A stretch of DNA of 64,000 nt, from IMG/VR virus record IMGVR_UViG_3300027747_003046, positions 1 through 64,000 of that record; one strand, written 5' to 3'. Shown piece by piece: positions 13,657 to 21,735 of the stretch (position 1 is its first letter; the number at the start of each line of letters is the position of its first letter). Below the pieces are notes generated by a model. It did no database searches. It worked only from the letters and a program-made list of their open reading frames with translations, and had not been told where the DNA came from. The DNA comes from a virus. A program made the translations under genes and the position numbers.

Positions 13657-13698
13657 GAGATCACGTATATGATCTGGTAGAGATCAGGGGGAGATCAC
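13657..13698. promoter_or_regulatory. Cluster of GAGATCAC half sites
   Basis: GAGATCAC at 13657-13664 and 13691-13698, with AGATCA-CGTATA-TGATCT as an inverted pair at 13658-13675 and AGATCAGG between. It lies about 60-100 bp upstream of the next -35. Confidence 0.45.
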
Positions 13699-13756
13699 AG
13701 ATAAGAATAAAAAACCCTCACAGTTTCGCGGACTTGGCACGACACGCACAAAGGGC

Positions 13757-13785
13757 TTGCGCTTTTCTTAGGACCGTGCTACAAT
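13757..13785 (+). promoter_or_regulatory. Early sigma70-type promoter
   Basis: TTGCGC (13757-13762), 17 bp, TACAAT (13780-13785) with the TGC extension. The -35 is weaker than in its sister promoters and GGGGTTAG is missing upstream. Confidence 0.7.
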
Positions 13786-13862
13786 GTGCAGGCGCCGGAC
13801 GGGTTGCGGTTCCCACGGTGCGATTCACTAGCTAACCGCTTGTCTGCTGAGGGGTCAACAAT

Positions 13863-14261
13863 ATGTCGAACGTCAACAACACCGCCCGCAAGTCGATTGT
13901 CCGCGCTCAGGACGTTGCGCTTTCTTTCCTTATGGGTGGCATCGGTGCCGTGCAAAAGCTGCACACTGATAAGGGCTTCACGGCATCGACGCTTGATAGC
14001 GCAATCGACACGATGAACGAGGGTGGGCAGGACACTGCGTCGCTTGTTACGCTGCGCGATCAGCTGTTTGTTAAGTCGACGGGTTCGCGTGGTCGTAAGG
14101 CTGCGTCGATTGGCGATGCCCGTCATTACAGTGTGCAGGAAGTCGGCGAAACGGGTGCGTTTGTTCGTCTGCCCGTTGGCCTGCTCGGGCTTGTTAAGGG
14201 TGACGAAGTTCGCGTCACGTTCCTCGACGGTCGTATTGTTGTTGAGTCTGCTGCTAGCTGA
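13863..14261 (+). CDS. Unrecognised protein, 132 aa, SpoVT/AbrB-like end
   Basis: Residues 1-75 are helical. The C-terminal 50 residues (GAFVRLPVGLLGLVKGDEVRVTFLDGRIVVE) resemble a swapped-hairpin AbrB/MazE-type DNA-binding fold: a hydrophobic strand, 'KGDEV', then strand-turn-strand 'DGRIVVE'. That similarity is from pattern only. GAGGGG is about 12 nt upstream; the leader is about 70 nt. GC content is the highest of any gene here. Confidence 0.7.
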   Translation: MSNVNNTARKSIVRAQDVALSFLMGGIGAVQKLHTDKGFTASTLDSAIDTMNEGGQDTASLVTLRDQLFVKSTGSRGRKAASIGDARHYSVQEVGETGAFVRLPVGLLGLVKGDEVRVTFLDGRIVVESAAS

Positions 14262-14310
14262 ACCAGCAGACAACCAACATAGCCGGTACCGGCCAGCAAT
14301 AGCAAACCAG

Positions 14311-14334
14311 CCCCGCGACAAGCGGGGTTTTTTT
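14311..14334 (+). terminator. Rho-independent terminator
   Basis: CCCCGC-GACAA-GCGGGG followed by seven T. It closes the GC-richer early block. A perfect palindrome GCCGGTACCGGC lies 18 bp upstream (14282-14293). Confidence 0.92.
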
Positions 14335-14599
14335 ATATGCGAGAACATAAGAAGACATAAAGAATAAACATATAAAAAACACATACCCCTCCCCCCTCCC
14401 CCTGTATACCGGAATCTAACTACCATAGCCATATAGTGTATAGTTGGCGCCATAATACACGCTTGAAATACCGGCCAAATTTTTGGAATTTTTTTTAACA
14501 AGGTGCGTTAAGGGGGGTGGCAGAAAAATTCCCGGCCAAAATTTTCCCCAATTGGCTTTTAAACAGGCAAAAGGCTAATTATAACATTAAAACATTAAT
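14335..14599. other. 265-bp spacer at a composition boundary
   Basis: No gene seen. It contains a C-run tract of about 17 bp (14388-14404; G-rich on the minus strand and able to form a quadruplex there), poly-T, and two similar blocks CCGGCCAAATTTTTGG and CCGGCCAAAATTTTCC. GC content drops sharply after it. Confidence 0.6.
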
Positions 14600-15988
14600 A
14601 TGAAAATAAAATTAAAAAAGAACCGCATAAAAGAAACACTAAACCGTTTGGCTGAAATAAGCGCAAAATCAGTTGGCTTAGATCCCAAACGTGACACAAC
14701 GTTAAGTGATGATGACCTATTGTCCATGATAAGCGATAAGGATATCAATGCCAATCCAGGTTACGGTTTTATGTTGCGTAATGGTTATATCCCGGTTGGT
14801 AGAGATACAGTAGATGAAGAAGGTGATAGAGTATTTTCAGCTAAATTAGGTGAAGGCGCATTTGGTGTTGTATACGAAGCAACAAAAGCCGGAACAGATA
14901 AGCGTTATGCGGTTAAAATCACCGGAGATACGAATGAGGTGCGAATCCGCAAGATGTTAGAGGATGCTCGCGAAAAGCTGCCAGAATCGATTATGGCTCA
15001 TTTCGTGAGGGTTGATGATATCATTGAGGTTGAGAGCACACCGGTAAGCACCTATGGAACAAAAAAGAAGTTCCTTATTGCCATGCAATTGGTAAGACCA
15101 ATGAATAAATTTGAAAGCACAGCACTATTCAAGGGTGTTAGCGAACTTACAAGAATGACAGCAGATTTTAATTCAAAATATATTATTAAAGATCCAAAGA
15201 TATTCAAAGAATTGTTTAATAATCGTATTATGAAGTTTTCATTTGCTGATGATTTAATTTTTAATTTTTCTTCCATAAGAGCATCGAAAGGTTCAAAACC
15301 AACAGATAGAGAAAAAGAATCATTTGCTGAAAAGGCACATCAACTTGATCAAAAATTAAGTGATGACCTTATGAAAGGCTTGGATGATTCCCTGTTGGGT
15401 TTCTGGAAAGAAACAATGACAAGATTATTGGCTAGCCAAAATACGGATGATCTTTCAAGTTATGGTTCGCTTTATGGCTATGCTGCCGTTGAAGTTGTTG
15501 TGGAACTTTGTAAAGAAATTGCCAAGAAGGATGGCAAGCGTTACGAACTCTTGTTAAAAGAAATGGGTCTTGGTGAGGCTTTGGAACGTGATGGTCCGTT
15601 AGAAGATTATTTATTTGATAGAATAGTAAATCTTTCTTCACAATTTGAACACGGTATGAGAAACGAATGGAAAGATTTTATTAAAAACCGTTACGGTAAA
15701 GAACAAGGCGAATTCAAAATGAAATATGCCTATGGTGATTTTGTAAATACACTTAAAGCCGGCGAAGACAAAGGGAAAATTAGGGAAAAATTTAACGAAA
15801 TTGCCGAAAAAATGCCCGAAAAAGTGAAAAATTTTATGGGTGCTTTGATGACGCTTGCCCTCGACGAAGGGATTTTGTGGCGCGATTTGCACGAAGGTAA
15901 TGTTATGATTGACCCGCAAACGCGTGAATATGTTGCGGTTGATGTTGGATTGTTTTCAACAGATAGTGTATTAAAACAGCGTTTTTGA
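14600..15988 (+). CDS. Eukaryotic-type Ser/Thr protein kinase-like protein
   Basis: 462 aa. The N-lobe shows a glycine-rich loop LGEGAFGVVYE (residues 83-93) and the VAIK-type Lys in RYAVKIT (K106). The catalytic parts appear only at the C-terminus: WRDLHEGNVMID (D429, N434) in place of HRDLxxxN, and VDVG (D448) in place of DFG. About 250 helical residues separate the two, an unusual insertion, and little of a C-lobe follows. All key residues for ATP binding and phosphotransfer are present, so activity is plausible. No Shine-Dalgarno sequence is evident. Confidence 0.8.
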   Translation: MKIKLKKNRIKETLNRLAEISAKSVGLDPKRDTTLSDDDLLSMISDKDINANPGYGFMLRNGYIPVGRDTVDEEGDRVFSAKLGEGAFGVVYEATKAGTDKRYAVKITGDTNEVRIRKMLEDAREKLPESIMAHFVRVDDIIEVESTPVSTYGTKKKFLIAMQLVRPMNKFESTALFKGVSELTRMTADFNSKYIIKDPKIFKELFNNRIMKFSFADDLIFNFSSIRASKGSKPTDREKESFAEKAHQLDQKLSDDLMKGLDDSLLGFWKETMTRLLASQNTDDLSSYGSLYGYAAVEVVVELCKEIAKKDGKRYELLLKEMGLGEALERDGPLEDYLFDRIVNLSSQFEHGMRNEWKDFIKNRYGKEQGEFKMKYAYGDFVNTLKAGEDKGKIREKFNEIAEKMPEKVKNFMGALMTLALDEGILWRDLHEGNVMIDPQTREYVAVDVGLFSTDSVLKQRF

Positions 15989-16020
15989 TAACGAAATACT
16001 ATTTATTTTTTATTATGGCC

Positions 16021-16058
16021 TAAATTTGCAAATTTATGTTGGGCCTGTTAACGTTAAC
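16021..16058. other. Two adjacent perfect palindromes
   Basis: TAAATTTGCAAATTTA (16021-16036, 16 bp) and GTTAACGTTAAC (16047-16058, 12 bp) lie just before the next ribosome site. GGCC/GGCC arms flank the first. Operator or hairpin; not resolved. Confidence 0.6.
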
Positions 16059-16073
16059 AATGGAGATTAAGAA

Positions 16074-16811
16074 ATGAAAGTTAGTAAAGAACAATTAAAG
16101 GCACTAATCAAGGAAGAACTTGATGCCGTTATGAAAGAAGAAGAAAGTGATTTGGAAGAAGCTAAAAAAATAAAAGATACATATGGCAGAGAAGTAACTA
16201 AAGCCTTTAAAGACGATCTTGCCGCCCAAGATAAAAAGAATGCTCTTGCTTCAATTAAGAAGCAAACATTAAAAGGTAGAATAGAAGAAACTGAAGAATT
16301 GGAAGAAGCTGGTAAAAAGGGTCCAAGTATACCACAACTTGCCAATGTATCAAATCCAAGGAATAGACTCAAAGATATTCACTGGTCAAGTGAGGATGAA
16401 AATGTTCCCGGAGAAAAAGATGATTTCTTCGATGAATATTCAACATTAGCTCCAACAACTACAGCTACAGAAGAAATTCATGGTATGTTAAAAGTACTCA
16501 AGATTGATCCAGAAAGTCCAGAAGGTCAAGAGCTTACTGATAAAATAAAAGCAGCTGCTGCAGTAAGTGGTGAAAGATCTGATTCAAGATTGAAGAGCTG
16601 GAAACACGGTAATAATCGTGGAGATCCTTTGGCTTCAAGACAACCAATTGGTATGACAAAATCTGGTACACTTAAGAAAGCAGATATAAGATCTAGAAAA
16701 AATGATATTAAACGCAATTTGGGTTTGGATGAAAGCGAATTAGAAGAAGACAAGCAAATGGAACAAATTGCTGAATCATTCCGCAGATTTACAAAAATTT
16801 TGAAGGACTGA
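16074..16811 (+). CDS. Charged helical protein, possible internal virion protein
   Basis: 245 aa. The N-terminus MKVSKEQLKALIKEELDAVM is a charged amphipathic helix ending LIKEEL, a motif repeated in several otherwise unrelated proteins of this window. The rest is rich in Glu/Lys with low-complexity parts and ends EQIAESFRRFTKILKD. It has the look of a prohead core or packaged internal protein; inferred, with no domain match. Confidence 0.7.
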   Translation: MKVSKEQLKALIKEELDAVMKEEESDLEEAKKIKDTYGREVTKAFKDDLAAQDKKNALASIKKQTLKGRIEETEELEEAGKKGPSIPQLANVSNPRNRLKDIHWSSEDENVPGEKDDFFDEYSTLAPTTTATEEIHGMLKVLKIDPESPEGQELTDKIKAAAAVSGERSDSRLKSWKHGNNRGDPLASRQPIGMTKSGTLKKADIRSRKNDIKRNLGLDESELEEDKQMEQIAESFRRFTKILKD

Positions 16812-16833
16812 TTACAATTTAATTCGTTGATTT

Positions 16834-16860
16834 AAGGCACCCGAAAGGGTGCTTTACTTC
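16834..16860 (+). terminator. Rho-independent terminator
   Basis: AAGGCACCC-GAAA-GGGTGCTTT, then acttc. GNRA-type loop. Confidence 0.8.
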
Positions 16861-16905
16861 TTTTGTGGGTCGTGGTAAGCTAACGAACCTTTCGCGGAGC
16901 CTTCT

Positions 16906-17139
16906 GTGACAAAAATTTATGATGAGATTGATATTGACTTCCCTGCTATGGGAAGTGGTGAAGAAATTTACAAATTTTTAATTGAGAAAAGTTCAACTGG
17001 TAAACAACTTATCGAAGCAATTAAAAATAAAAATATGAAAGAAATGTGCTTTCTTTCTGCTCGCCTTGGAAAAATTGGCTATTCAGATTCGGAATTAGAA
17101 AAATTTTTTCAACACGTATTCCACACAAAAGGAATCTAG
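16906..17139 (+). CDS. Unrecognised small protein, 77 aa
   Basis: GTG start with GCGGAG upstream. Acidic N-terminus (MTKIYDEIDIDFPAMGSGEE), then helices. No known domain. Confidence 0.7.
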   Translation: MTKIYDEIDIDFPAMGSGEEIYKFLIEKSSTGKQLIEAIKNKNMKEMCFLSARLGKIGYSDSELEKFFQHVFHTKGI

Positions 17140-17155
17140 GGTAAGAGATCAGCCC

Positions 17156-17184
17156 TTGACAAACTTAACGCCTCGTGTTAAGAT
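17156..17184 (+). promoter_or_regulatory. Early-type promoter of the lipoprotein gene
   Basis: TTGACA (17156-17161), 17 bp, TAAGAT (17179-17184) with the TGT extension. The start (about 17191) is followed by an AGCCGC-TGC-GCGGCT hairpin (17194-17208). Confidence 0.85.
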
Positions 17185-17231
17185 GACTCACCAAGCCGCT
17201 GCGCGGCTCTTTTCAGAAAAGGATTTAAATT

Positions 17232-17462
17232 ATGCGTTCACTACTAGTACTAACCGTTCTACTTGCTCTTTCAGCTTGCTCAAAGAAGGAAGAAGCTGCT
17301 GCTACTTCAACTGTTGAAACAGCTCCAGCTGTTGCTTCACAGTCAGCCGAAGTTACAGCCGGAACTCCAACTGTAACAGAAACTTCAGCTGTTACCGTTG
17401 CTCCAACTGCTGCCACACCAGCAACAGCTACCGAAACACCTGCTCCAGCCGTTTCAAAATGA
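17232..17462 (+). CDS. Small secreted lipoprotein
   Basis: 76 aa. MRSLLVLTVLLALSAC is a signal peptide with lipobox LSAC; Cys16 would be lipidated and kept in the cell envelope. The mature part is KKEEAAA followed by about 50 residues of Ala/Thr/Val/Pro repeats, probably an extended, disordered stalk. AAAAGGA lies upstream. It has its own promoter and terminator, as expected for a phage gene acting on its own, for example in surface exclusion; that role is inferred. Confidence 0.85.
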   Translation: MRSLLVLTVLLALSACSKKEEAAATSTVETAPAVASQSAEVTAGTPTVTETSAVTVAPTAATPATATETPAPAVSK

Positions 17463-17469
17463 TTGATAC

Positions 17470-17519
17470 TATTTAAACTATGCGAGGCATTCGAGCCTTG
17501 TAACAAAGTAGTTTAAATA
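17470..17519 (+). other. Two-stem inverted-repeat element
   Basis: An outer perfect 11-bp pair TATTTAAACTA / TAGTTTAAATA encloses a 6-bp stem CGAGGC / GCCTTG (one G-T) with loop ATTCGA. It lies in the 3' UTR of the lipoprotein gene. Confidence 0.7.
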
Positions 17520-17569
17520 TATTAAAACATAAACGTATTTGAGCAAAACTAAATATAGGAAGCCACCGA

Positions 17570-17600
17570 GAGGTGGCTTTCTTCTTTTCTGCCGTCGTTG
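17570..17600 (+). terminator. Rho-independent terminator
   Basis: AAGCCACC-GAGA-GGTGGCTT, then TCTTCTTTTCT. Confidence 0.9.
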
Positions 17601-17626
17601 ACAAACTTTTTTGCTTGTGCTAGACT
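17598..17626 (+). promoter_or_regulatory. Early-type promoter of the UV endonuclease gene
   Basis: TTGACA (17598-17603), 17 bp, TAGACT (17621-17626) with the TGC extension. Start near 17633. Confidence 0.8.
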
Positions 17627-17644
17627 AACCACAGGAGCGTGCAT

Positions 17645-18583
17645 ATGCTAGGCTTATGTTGCCAATTCCTTCAACCTTTTAAGAAAAGGAATGGCCTTGT
17701 AGAAAATAAAAATATTATTACGGAAAAGAGTCTGCAACTTGGTGCTTACAAGAGCAACAAGTATACAGTCAATCGTATTTCTGCAACATACCACAACAAT
17801 GTTGATGAACACTTAAAAATTGTTCCAAAGCTTGTTGAAAATAAAATTAAGTCATTCCGACTTTCAAGCAGTTTGTTTCCACTTTACGAATTCACCAAGG
17901 AAACAATTTGGAATGACGATATTCTACGTCGTAAACTAAAAAAACTTGGCGACGAATTTAAGAAGGCCGGTATTCGTGTAACAACACATCCGGGTCAATT
18001 CACTATTATCAATAGTGATGCAAGTCACGTAATCACCAATTCAATTGCTGAATTGGAATATCATGCTTGGATTTTTGATCAGATGGGTCTTGATCAAACG
18101 CCATTCAATGCCATCAACATTCACGGTGGCAAGCGTGGTAATTCTAAACAGTTGGTTGAGTCAATTGGTAAATTGCCAGATAATGTTCGCAACCGTCTTA
18201 CACTCGAAAACGATGAACGTTGTTTTTCTGTTAAGCAGTTGATGCATATCAATAAAGAAACTGGTATTCCAATTGTTTTTGATTCTCATCATCACCAGTT
18301 CAATCAGGATGGCTTCAATACAGAAGATGCCTCCACTCACTCGATTCTAACTTGGAAACGCAATGGCGAGTATTTTAAGCCGTTACAGCACCTATCCAAT
18401 ACAGAGCCGGGAATGGAGAATGGTTCATTTCCAGACCGAAGGAAACATAGCCAATATATTCACTATGTTCCAGACTGTCAATTAGAACTAGCAAAACAAA
18501 ATCTAATTGATCTAGATGTTGAAGCCAAGATGAAAAACTTGGCTATTATGAAAATGCGTAAAGACTTCAATATTGAACTATGA
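17645..18583 (+). CDS. uvsE: UV damage endonuclease, UvdE/UvsE family
   Basis: 312 aa. The conserved features of the TIM-barrel UVDE family are visible: a start like GLCCQF, RISATYHNN with SFRLSSSLFP, THPGQFTIINS, INIHGGKRGNS, LTLENDE and IVFDSHHHQFN. The His, Glu and Asp side chains in these motifs bind the metal ions. The enzyme nicks DNA 5' of UV photoproducts. ATG 17645 has AGGAG 7 nt upstream. It lies directly behind its own early-type promoter, so repair of phage DNA early in infection is likely. Confidence 0.92.
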   Translation: MLGLCCQFLQPFKKRNGLVENKNIITEKSLQLGAYKSNKYTVNRISATYHNNVDEHLKIVPKLVENKIKSFRLSSSLFPLYEFTKETIWNDDILRRKLKKLGDEFKKAGIRVTTHPGQFTIINSDASHVITNSIAELEYHAWIFDQMGLDQTPFNAINIHGGKRGNSKQLVESIGKLPDNVRNRLTLENDERCFSVKQLMHINKETGIPIVFDSHHHQFNQDGFNTEDASTHSILTWKRNGEYFKPLQHLSNTEPGMENGSFPDRRKHSQYIHYVPDCQLELAKQNLIDLDVEAKMKNLAIMKMRKDFNIEL

Positions 18584-18858
18584 TTAGACAATTCAAAGAA
18601 TTAATTATTAGATATAAAAATGCTTATATCAAAAATAAAATTGATTCTCTGAATTATTCTACCTCGTTAGTTACCAGTTGTGCCATTCCGGTCCTTCGAA
18701 TGAAAAGGAAGATTTGGATGGTTGAATCAATTTGTTTTGATACGTTCCATATTGAACATAATTGGTTTGAAGATGAGACACATTTGGCAGAATATTTAAT
18801 AATTTTAAAAAGTTTAAATTGTTTGTATGATATTAAAGAATATGATATTGAACTGTGA
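18580..18858 (+). CDS. Unrecognised protein, 92 aa
   Basis: ATGA overlap with the UV endonuclease gene. Basic N-terminus (MIRQFKELIIRYKNAYIKNK), then an acidic end. No known domain. Confidence 0.75.
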   Translation: MIRQFKELIIRYKNAYIKNKIDSLNYSTSLVTSCAIPVLRMKRKIWMVESICFDTFHIEHNWFEDETHLAEYLIILKSLNCLYDIKEYDIEL

Positions 18859-18868
18859 TAATTAAATT

Positions 18869-18910
18869 ATGTGACAACTGTTCAGATTGTTACATTATAT
18901 CTTCTTTTTA
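18869..18910 (+). terminator. Hairpin terminator
   Basis: ATGTGACAA-N9-TTGTTACAT (one G-T pair), then tatatcttcttttta. Confidence 0.6.
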
Positions 18911-18977
18911 TATTCTTTGGAATATATAATTTAACTCTTATTGTATTTTTATTTTTTATAATCTCGGATTTTGAAAT

Positions 18978-19559
18978 ATGGCAAACTTTAAAGAAGGCGA
19001 TTGGGTTCAAATAACAGGAACTCCTGATCTCAAATGGAGCAGATGGTCAAACAATCCAGCTTATTATAACAATTTTTTAAATAAAATTGGACAAATCAAA
19101 GAAATTGAAGAGGATTATGACGATCCATTACAATTTCAATACAGAGTTGGTGTCGAATTTGAATATGAAATTAACGATGGATATTCAAAACTATCTCCTG
19201 GCAAATATTATGAGTGGTTCAAAGGCGATCACTTAATAAAATCTTCAAAATATGAAGCAGATCGCAAAATGGCACAAGCAAAAGCTGCCAACGATTTACA
19301 AGAATGGGAAAAGTTTAAGAAAAAATCCACAGACGATGCCCTAAGAAAGGTTTTTTGTCCTGAACCTAAGACCGAAGAGGGCAAAGAAGGTACAACAAAA
19401 GAAGAGCCATACGATCCTTGTGAACCATATGACCCTTGGCACGTAAAAACTAATCCAGGAGATATACCAGATTACAATTCGATGCAAAAAGACGATGAGT
19501 ATGATGTGAATATGTTAGATTTTTTAAATCCAAATGATCCATATTTTAATCCGGATTGA
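18978..19559 (+). CDS. SH3/KOW-like protein with acidic tail, 193 aa
   Basis: MANFKEGDWVQITGTPD opens a KOW/SH3-like barrel of about 90 residues (IGQIKEIEEDYDD, RVGVEFEYE, WFKGDHLIKS). A charged helix follows, then a repeat-like PYDPCEPYDPWHV segment. It resembles family I but is larger. No ribosome site is evident. Confidence 0.7.
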   Translation: MANFKEGDWVQITGTPDLKWSRWSNNPAYYNNFLNKIGQIKEIEEDYDDPLQFQYRVGVEFEYEINDGYSKLSPGKYYEWFKGDHLIKSSKYEADRKMAQAKAANDLQEWEKFKKKSTDDALRKVFCPEPKTEEGKEGTTKEEPYDPCEPYDPWHVKTNPGDIPDYNSMQKDDEYDVNMLDFLNPNDPYFNPD

Positions 19560-19822
19560 TTTTTTACCACATATTTATTTATGTGGAGATTATTGAGCAT
19601 TTATTAGTCGGTGATTTAGTATATTATAAAGGACCACCAATCTTAAATCCACAAGATTGGTTAAGAATTGCTAGTCATAACAACGGATTAATAAATCTCG
19701 ATGATTTGGCAATTGTTTTAGAATGTGATAATTTCTTAAAAATCGCAAATGTCTATTTTCAAGAGAGTGATATAGAAATTCCACGAATTTCTTATAAATA
19801 TCTAATTAAAGTCTCTTATTAA
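19556..19822 (+). CDS. SH3/KOW-like protein, distant family I member
   Basis: LLVGDLVYYKGPPILN, then LAIVLECDNFLKIANVYF shows the family I order. The start is uncertain: TTG 19556 overlaps the previous stop and GTG 19583 is the next option; neither has a good Shine-Dalgarno sequence. Confidence 0.6.
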   Translation: MIFYHIFIYVEIIEHLLVGDLVYYKGPPILNPQDWLRIASHNNGLINLDDLAIVLECDNFLKIANVYFQESDIEIPRISYKYLIKVSY

Positions 19823-19824
19823 AG

Positions 19825-19857
19825 AACTCCGCCTATTTATAAGGTGGGGTTTTTTAT
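19825..19857 (+). terminator. Rho-independent terminator abutting the next start
   Basis: AACTCCGCC / GGTGGGGTT with a 9-nt loop, then a T run (19850-19855) and atttATG. The Nudix gene starts at 19860. Confidence 0.75.
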
Positions 19858-19859
19858 TT

Positions 19860-20573
19860 ATGACTATGAAACTTTTGCTTGAAAATTGGAAAAAATTTAT
19901 GAAAGAGAACGATGAACCAAATCCTGCCAATTTGGATCAACAGTATGATTCTGCTCACGTCGTGATCAAGAACAAAATAGGACAAGTTTTGCTCCTGAAA
20001 CGTTCCGAGGTGGATGAATGGATGCCGGGTAAATGGAGTCTTCCCGGTGGTGGCAAAAGAGAAGAAGAAGATCTCATTCAAGCTGCTGTTCGCGAGGTCA
20101 AAGAAGAAACTGGCCTAGAAGTTATGCCAGAAGATCTTCATTTTCTAGAAGATATCAGTAAAAAACAAAACCACGCATTCTTTATTGCTACAAAAGCAAT
20201 CGGCTCTGTTAGATTAGACAGTGAAAACAGTGAATATATCTGGGCAGATACAAGTAAATTGATTCCAAAAGACTGTGTTCCAGATTTAATACAAGTTTTA
20301 GGCTCAGTTTCATCTTTGGAAGAGAAAAGGGTTCCAAAAGGCTTTGAAAAAACACCTTTTACAAATAAATTGAAGGGTGGACAAGCAGATAAAGCAAAAC
20401 CAAGTCAATTTGAACCAAAAGAATTAAGAAAAGGCATAAAACATGAATTAGAACATTCATCTGATATGGATCAGGCAAAAGAAACCGCTGCTGACCATTT
20501 AGTTCAATATAAACACTACTATGATGAACTAGAAAAAATGGAAAAGAAGCTAGAAAAAGACGAAGATGAATAA
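19860..20573 (+). CDS. Nudix hydrolase fused to a DUF5661-like domain
   Basis: 237 aa. The Nudix box G-x5-E-x7-REVKEETGL starts in GGGKREEEDL after SLPG (residues about 60-85). Nudix enzymes cleave nucleoside diphosphate derivatives. The C-terminus (ELRKGIKHELEHSSD...AKETAADHLVQYKHYYDEL) looks like DUF5661, from memory of that motif. The N-terminus (LLLENWKKFMKEND) resembles T4 capsid-targeting peptides (xxFxxE), so the enzyme may be packaged. No Shine-Dalgarno sequence between the hairpin and ATG; ATG 19866 is an alternative. Confidence 0.88.
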   Translation: MTMKLLLENWKKFMKENDEPNPANLDQQYDSAHVVIKNKIGQVLLLKRSEVDEWMPGKWSLPGGGKREEEDLIQAAVREVKEETGLEVMPEDLHFLEDISKKQNHAFFIATKAIGSVRLDSENSEYIWADTSKLIPKDCVPDLIQVLGSVSSLEEKRVPKGFEKTPFTNKLKGGQADKAKPSQFEPKELRKGIKHELEHSSDMDQAKETAADHLVQYKHYYDELEKMEKKLEKDEDE

Positions 20574-20606
20574 AAAACGGCACCAATTAAGGTGCCGTTC
20601 TTATTT
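20574..20606. terminator. Bidirectional terminator between convergent genes
   Basis: AACGGCACC-AATTAA-GGTGCCGTT with A residues on the left and CTTATTT on the right, serving both the Nudix gene and the minus-strand gene. Confidence 0.88.
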
Positions 20607-20622
20607 AGACTAGTTAAACAGT

Positions 20623-21600
20623 TCAGGATTGAAGTAATACTTCGTTCCAGCTACCAGTTCCATTTACAGCATGGAAACCAACAGCTTCTGTGACTATTAT
20701 TTGCTTATTCAAATTTGCGCCGGCAGCTCCCGGAGAAGTTGCAACTGATATTGAATAAATTTTTTCATTAGGTGTAGCTGAAGATGTTATTGTTACTAAT
20801 GGATTTGTCATTAATCCCATCTTCATTCTTGGTAATGTTGGATAAACGCCTGGATCGTTACCGAAATACATTAGGTATTTTGTATTTGCAGAAACTGAAC
20901 CCGTATAAATTGAGTAACTTATACGACTATCAAACCAGAATGTGCCTGCTGCCATTTCAGCTGGTGTGGTGGCTCTTGTGCGCATTGTATAAACTGTCAA
21001 GAATGGACGCCAACTTGATGAAACAGCGGTATTGGCATTCATAGTTACAACAGCATATGCACCATCTAATTGTGAAACGGAAGCACTGTTTGTTTGAGAA
21101 GCATCATAGAAGTAATAACCCATCGATGAACTGACACCAGTTGCCGATGCGTTTTTATACATCCAGCCACTACTTCCGGTTGGGAAGGCGCCAACACCGG
21201 TTGGTGGTTTTAAGCCCGGTTCGGCGTTTGAGTATACAGCAGGAGCGAGGGCTGAATTATAGGCCATGGGAATATAATTTGTTGCTGAACCACTTACTAC
21301 TACTGTTTTTATACTGCCGCCAGCAGCACTAATTGTTACTGTGCCAGTTTTTAAAGCTGAAGCTGTTGGTCTAAAATTTGCTGTAACAACTTGGCTACCG
21401 CCACCTGTCAAACTAAATGTTGCTGGTGAGAAATCAAATTGATCTGAATTATCAGTTAATGTGATTGTTTCTGTTGCTTCACCAGTTGAATTGACTGTAA
21501 AAGTCAATGAACTGCTTGAATTAACAGCGATATTGCTGAATGATAATGATGACACACTTGTTGATAATACAACTGGTGTCTTTTCTACGTAGAAAAACAT
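20623..21600 (-). CDS. Ig-like repeat virion/adhesion protein
   Basis: 325 aa. Residues 15-105 form an ASH/HYDIN-type Ig-like domain: LSFSNIAVNSSSSLTFTVNS, then TLTDNSDQFDFSP, then VVTANFRPTASALKTGTVTI. The remaining 220 residues are Ser/Thr/Gly-rich beta structure without a recognised domain. Such proteins decorate capsids or form fibres. AGGAG lies 8 nt before the ATG. It is one of three minus-strand genes, set between a bidirectional terminator and a divergent spacer. Confidence 0.75.
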   Translation of the reverse strand: MFFYVEKTPVVLSTSVSSLSFSNIAVNSSSSLTFTVNSTGEATETITLTDNSDQFDFSPATFSLTGGGSQVVTANFRPTASALKTGTVTISAAGGSIKTVVVSGSATNYIPMAYNSALAPAVYSNAEPGLKPPTGVGAFPTGSSGWMYKNASATGVSSSMGYYFYDASQTNSASVSQLDGAYAVVTMNANTAVSSSWRPFLTVYTMRTRATTPAEMAAGTFWFDSRISYSIYTGSVSANTKYLMYFGNDPGVYPTLPRMKMGLMTNPLVTITSSATPNEKIYSISVATSPGAAGANLNKQIIVTEAVGFHAVNGTGSWNEVLLQS

Positions 21601-21735
21601 TTTTTAAATCTCCTAAATAAGTTAATTGGTAATTGCCACGACGACAACCACCAAATACTATAATTAGTTTGTAAACTTTTTAAGTTTTTAATTAGCTTGC
21701 AGTATATTTATTTGTTATACAGTGCAGGTAAAAAT

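Noticed and set aside
12803-14501. Long minus-strand frames opposite the small early genes (also 10055-10642)
   Set aside because: Antisense shadows over genes that have promoters, ribosome sites and terminators on the + strand.
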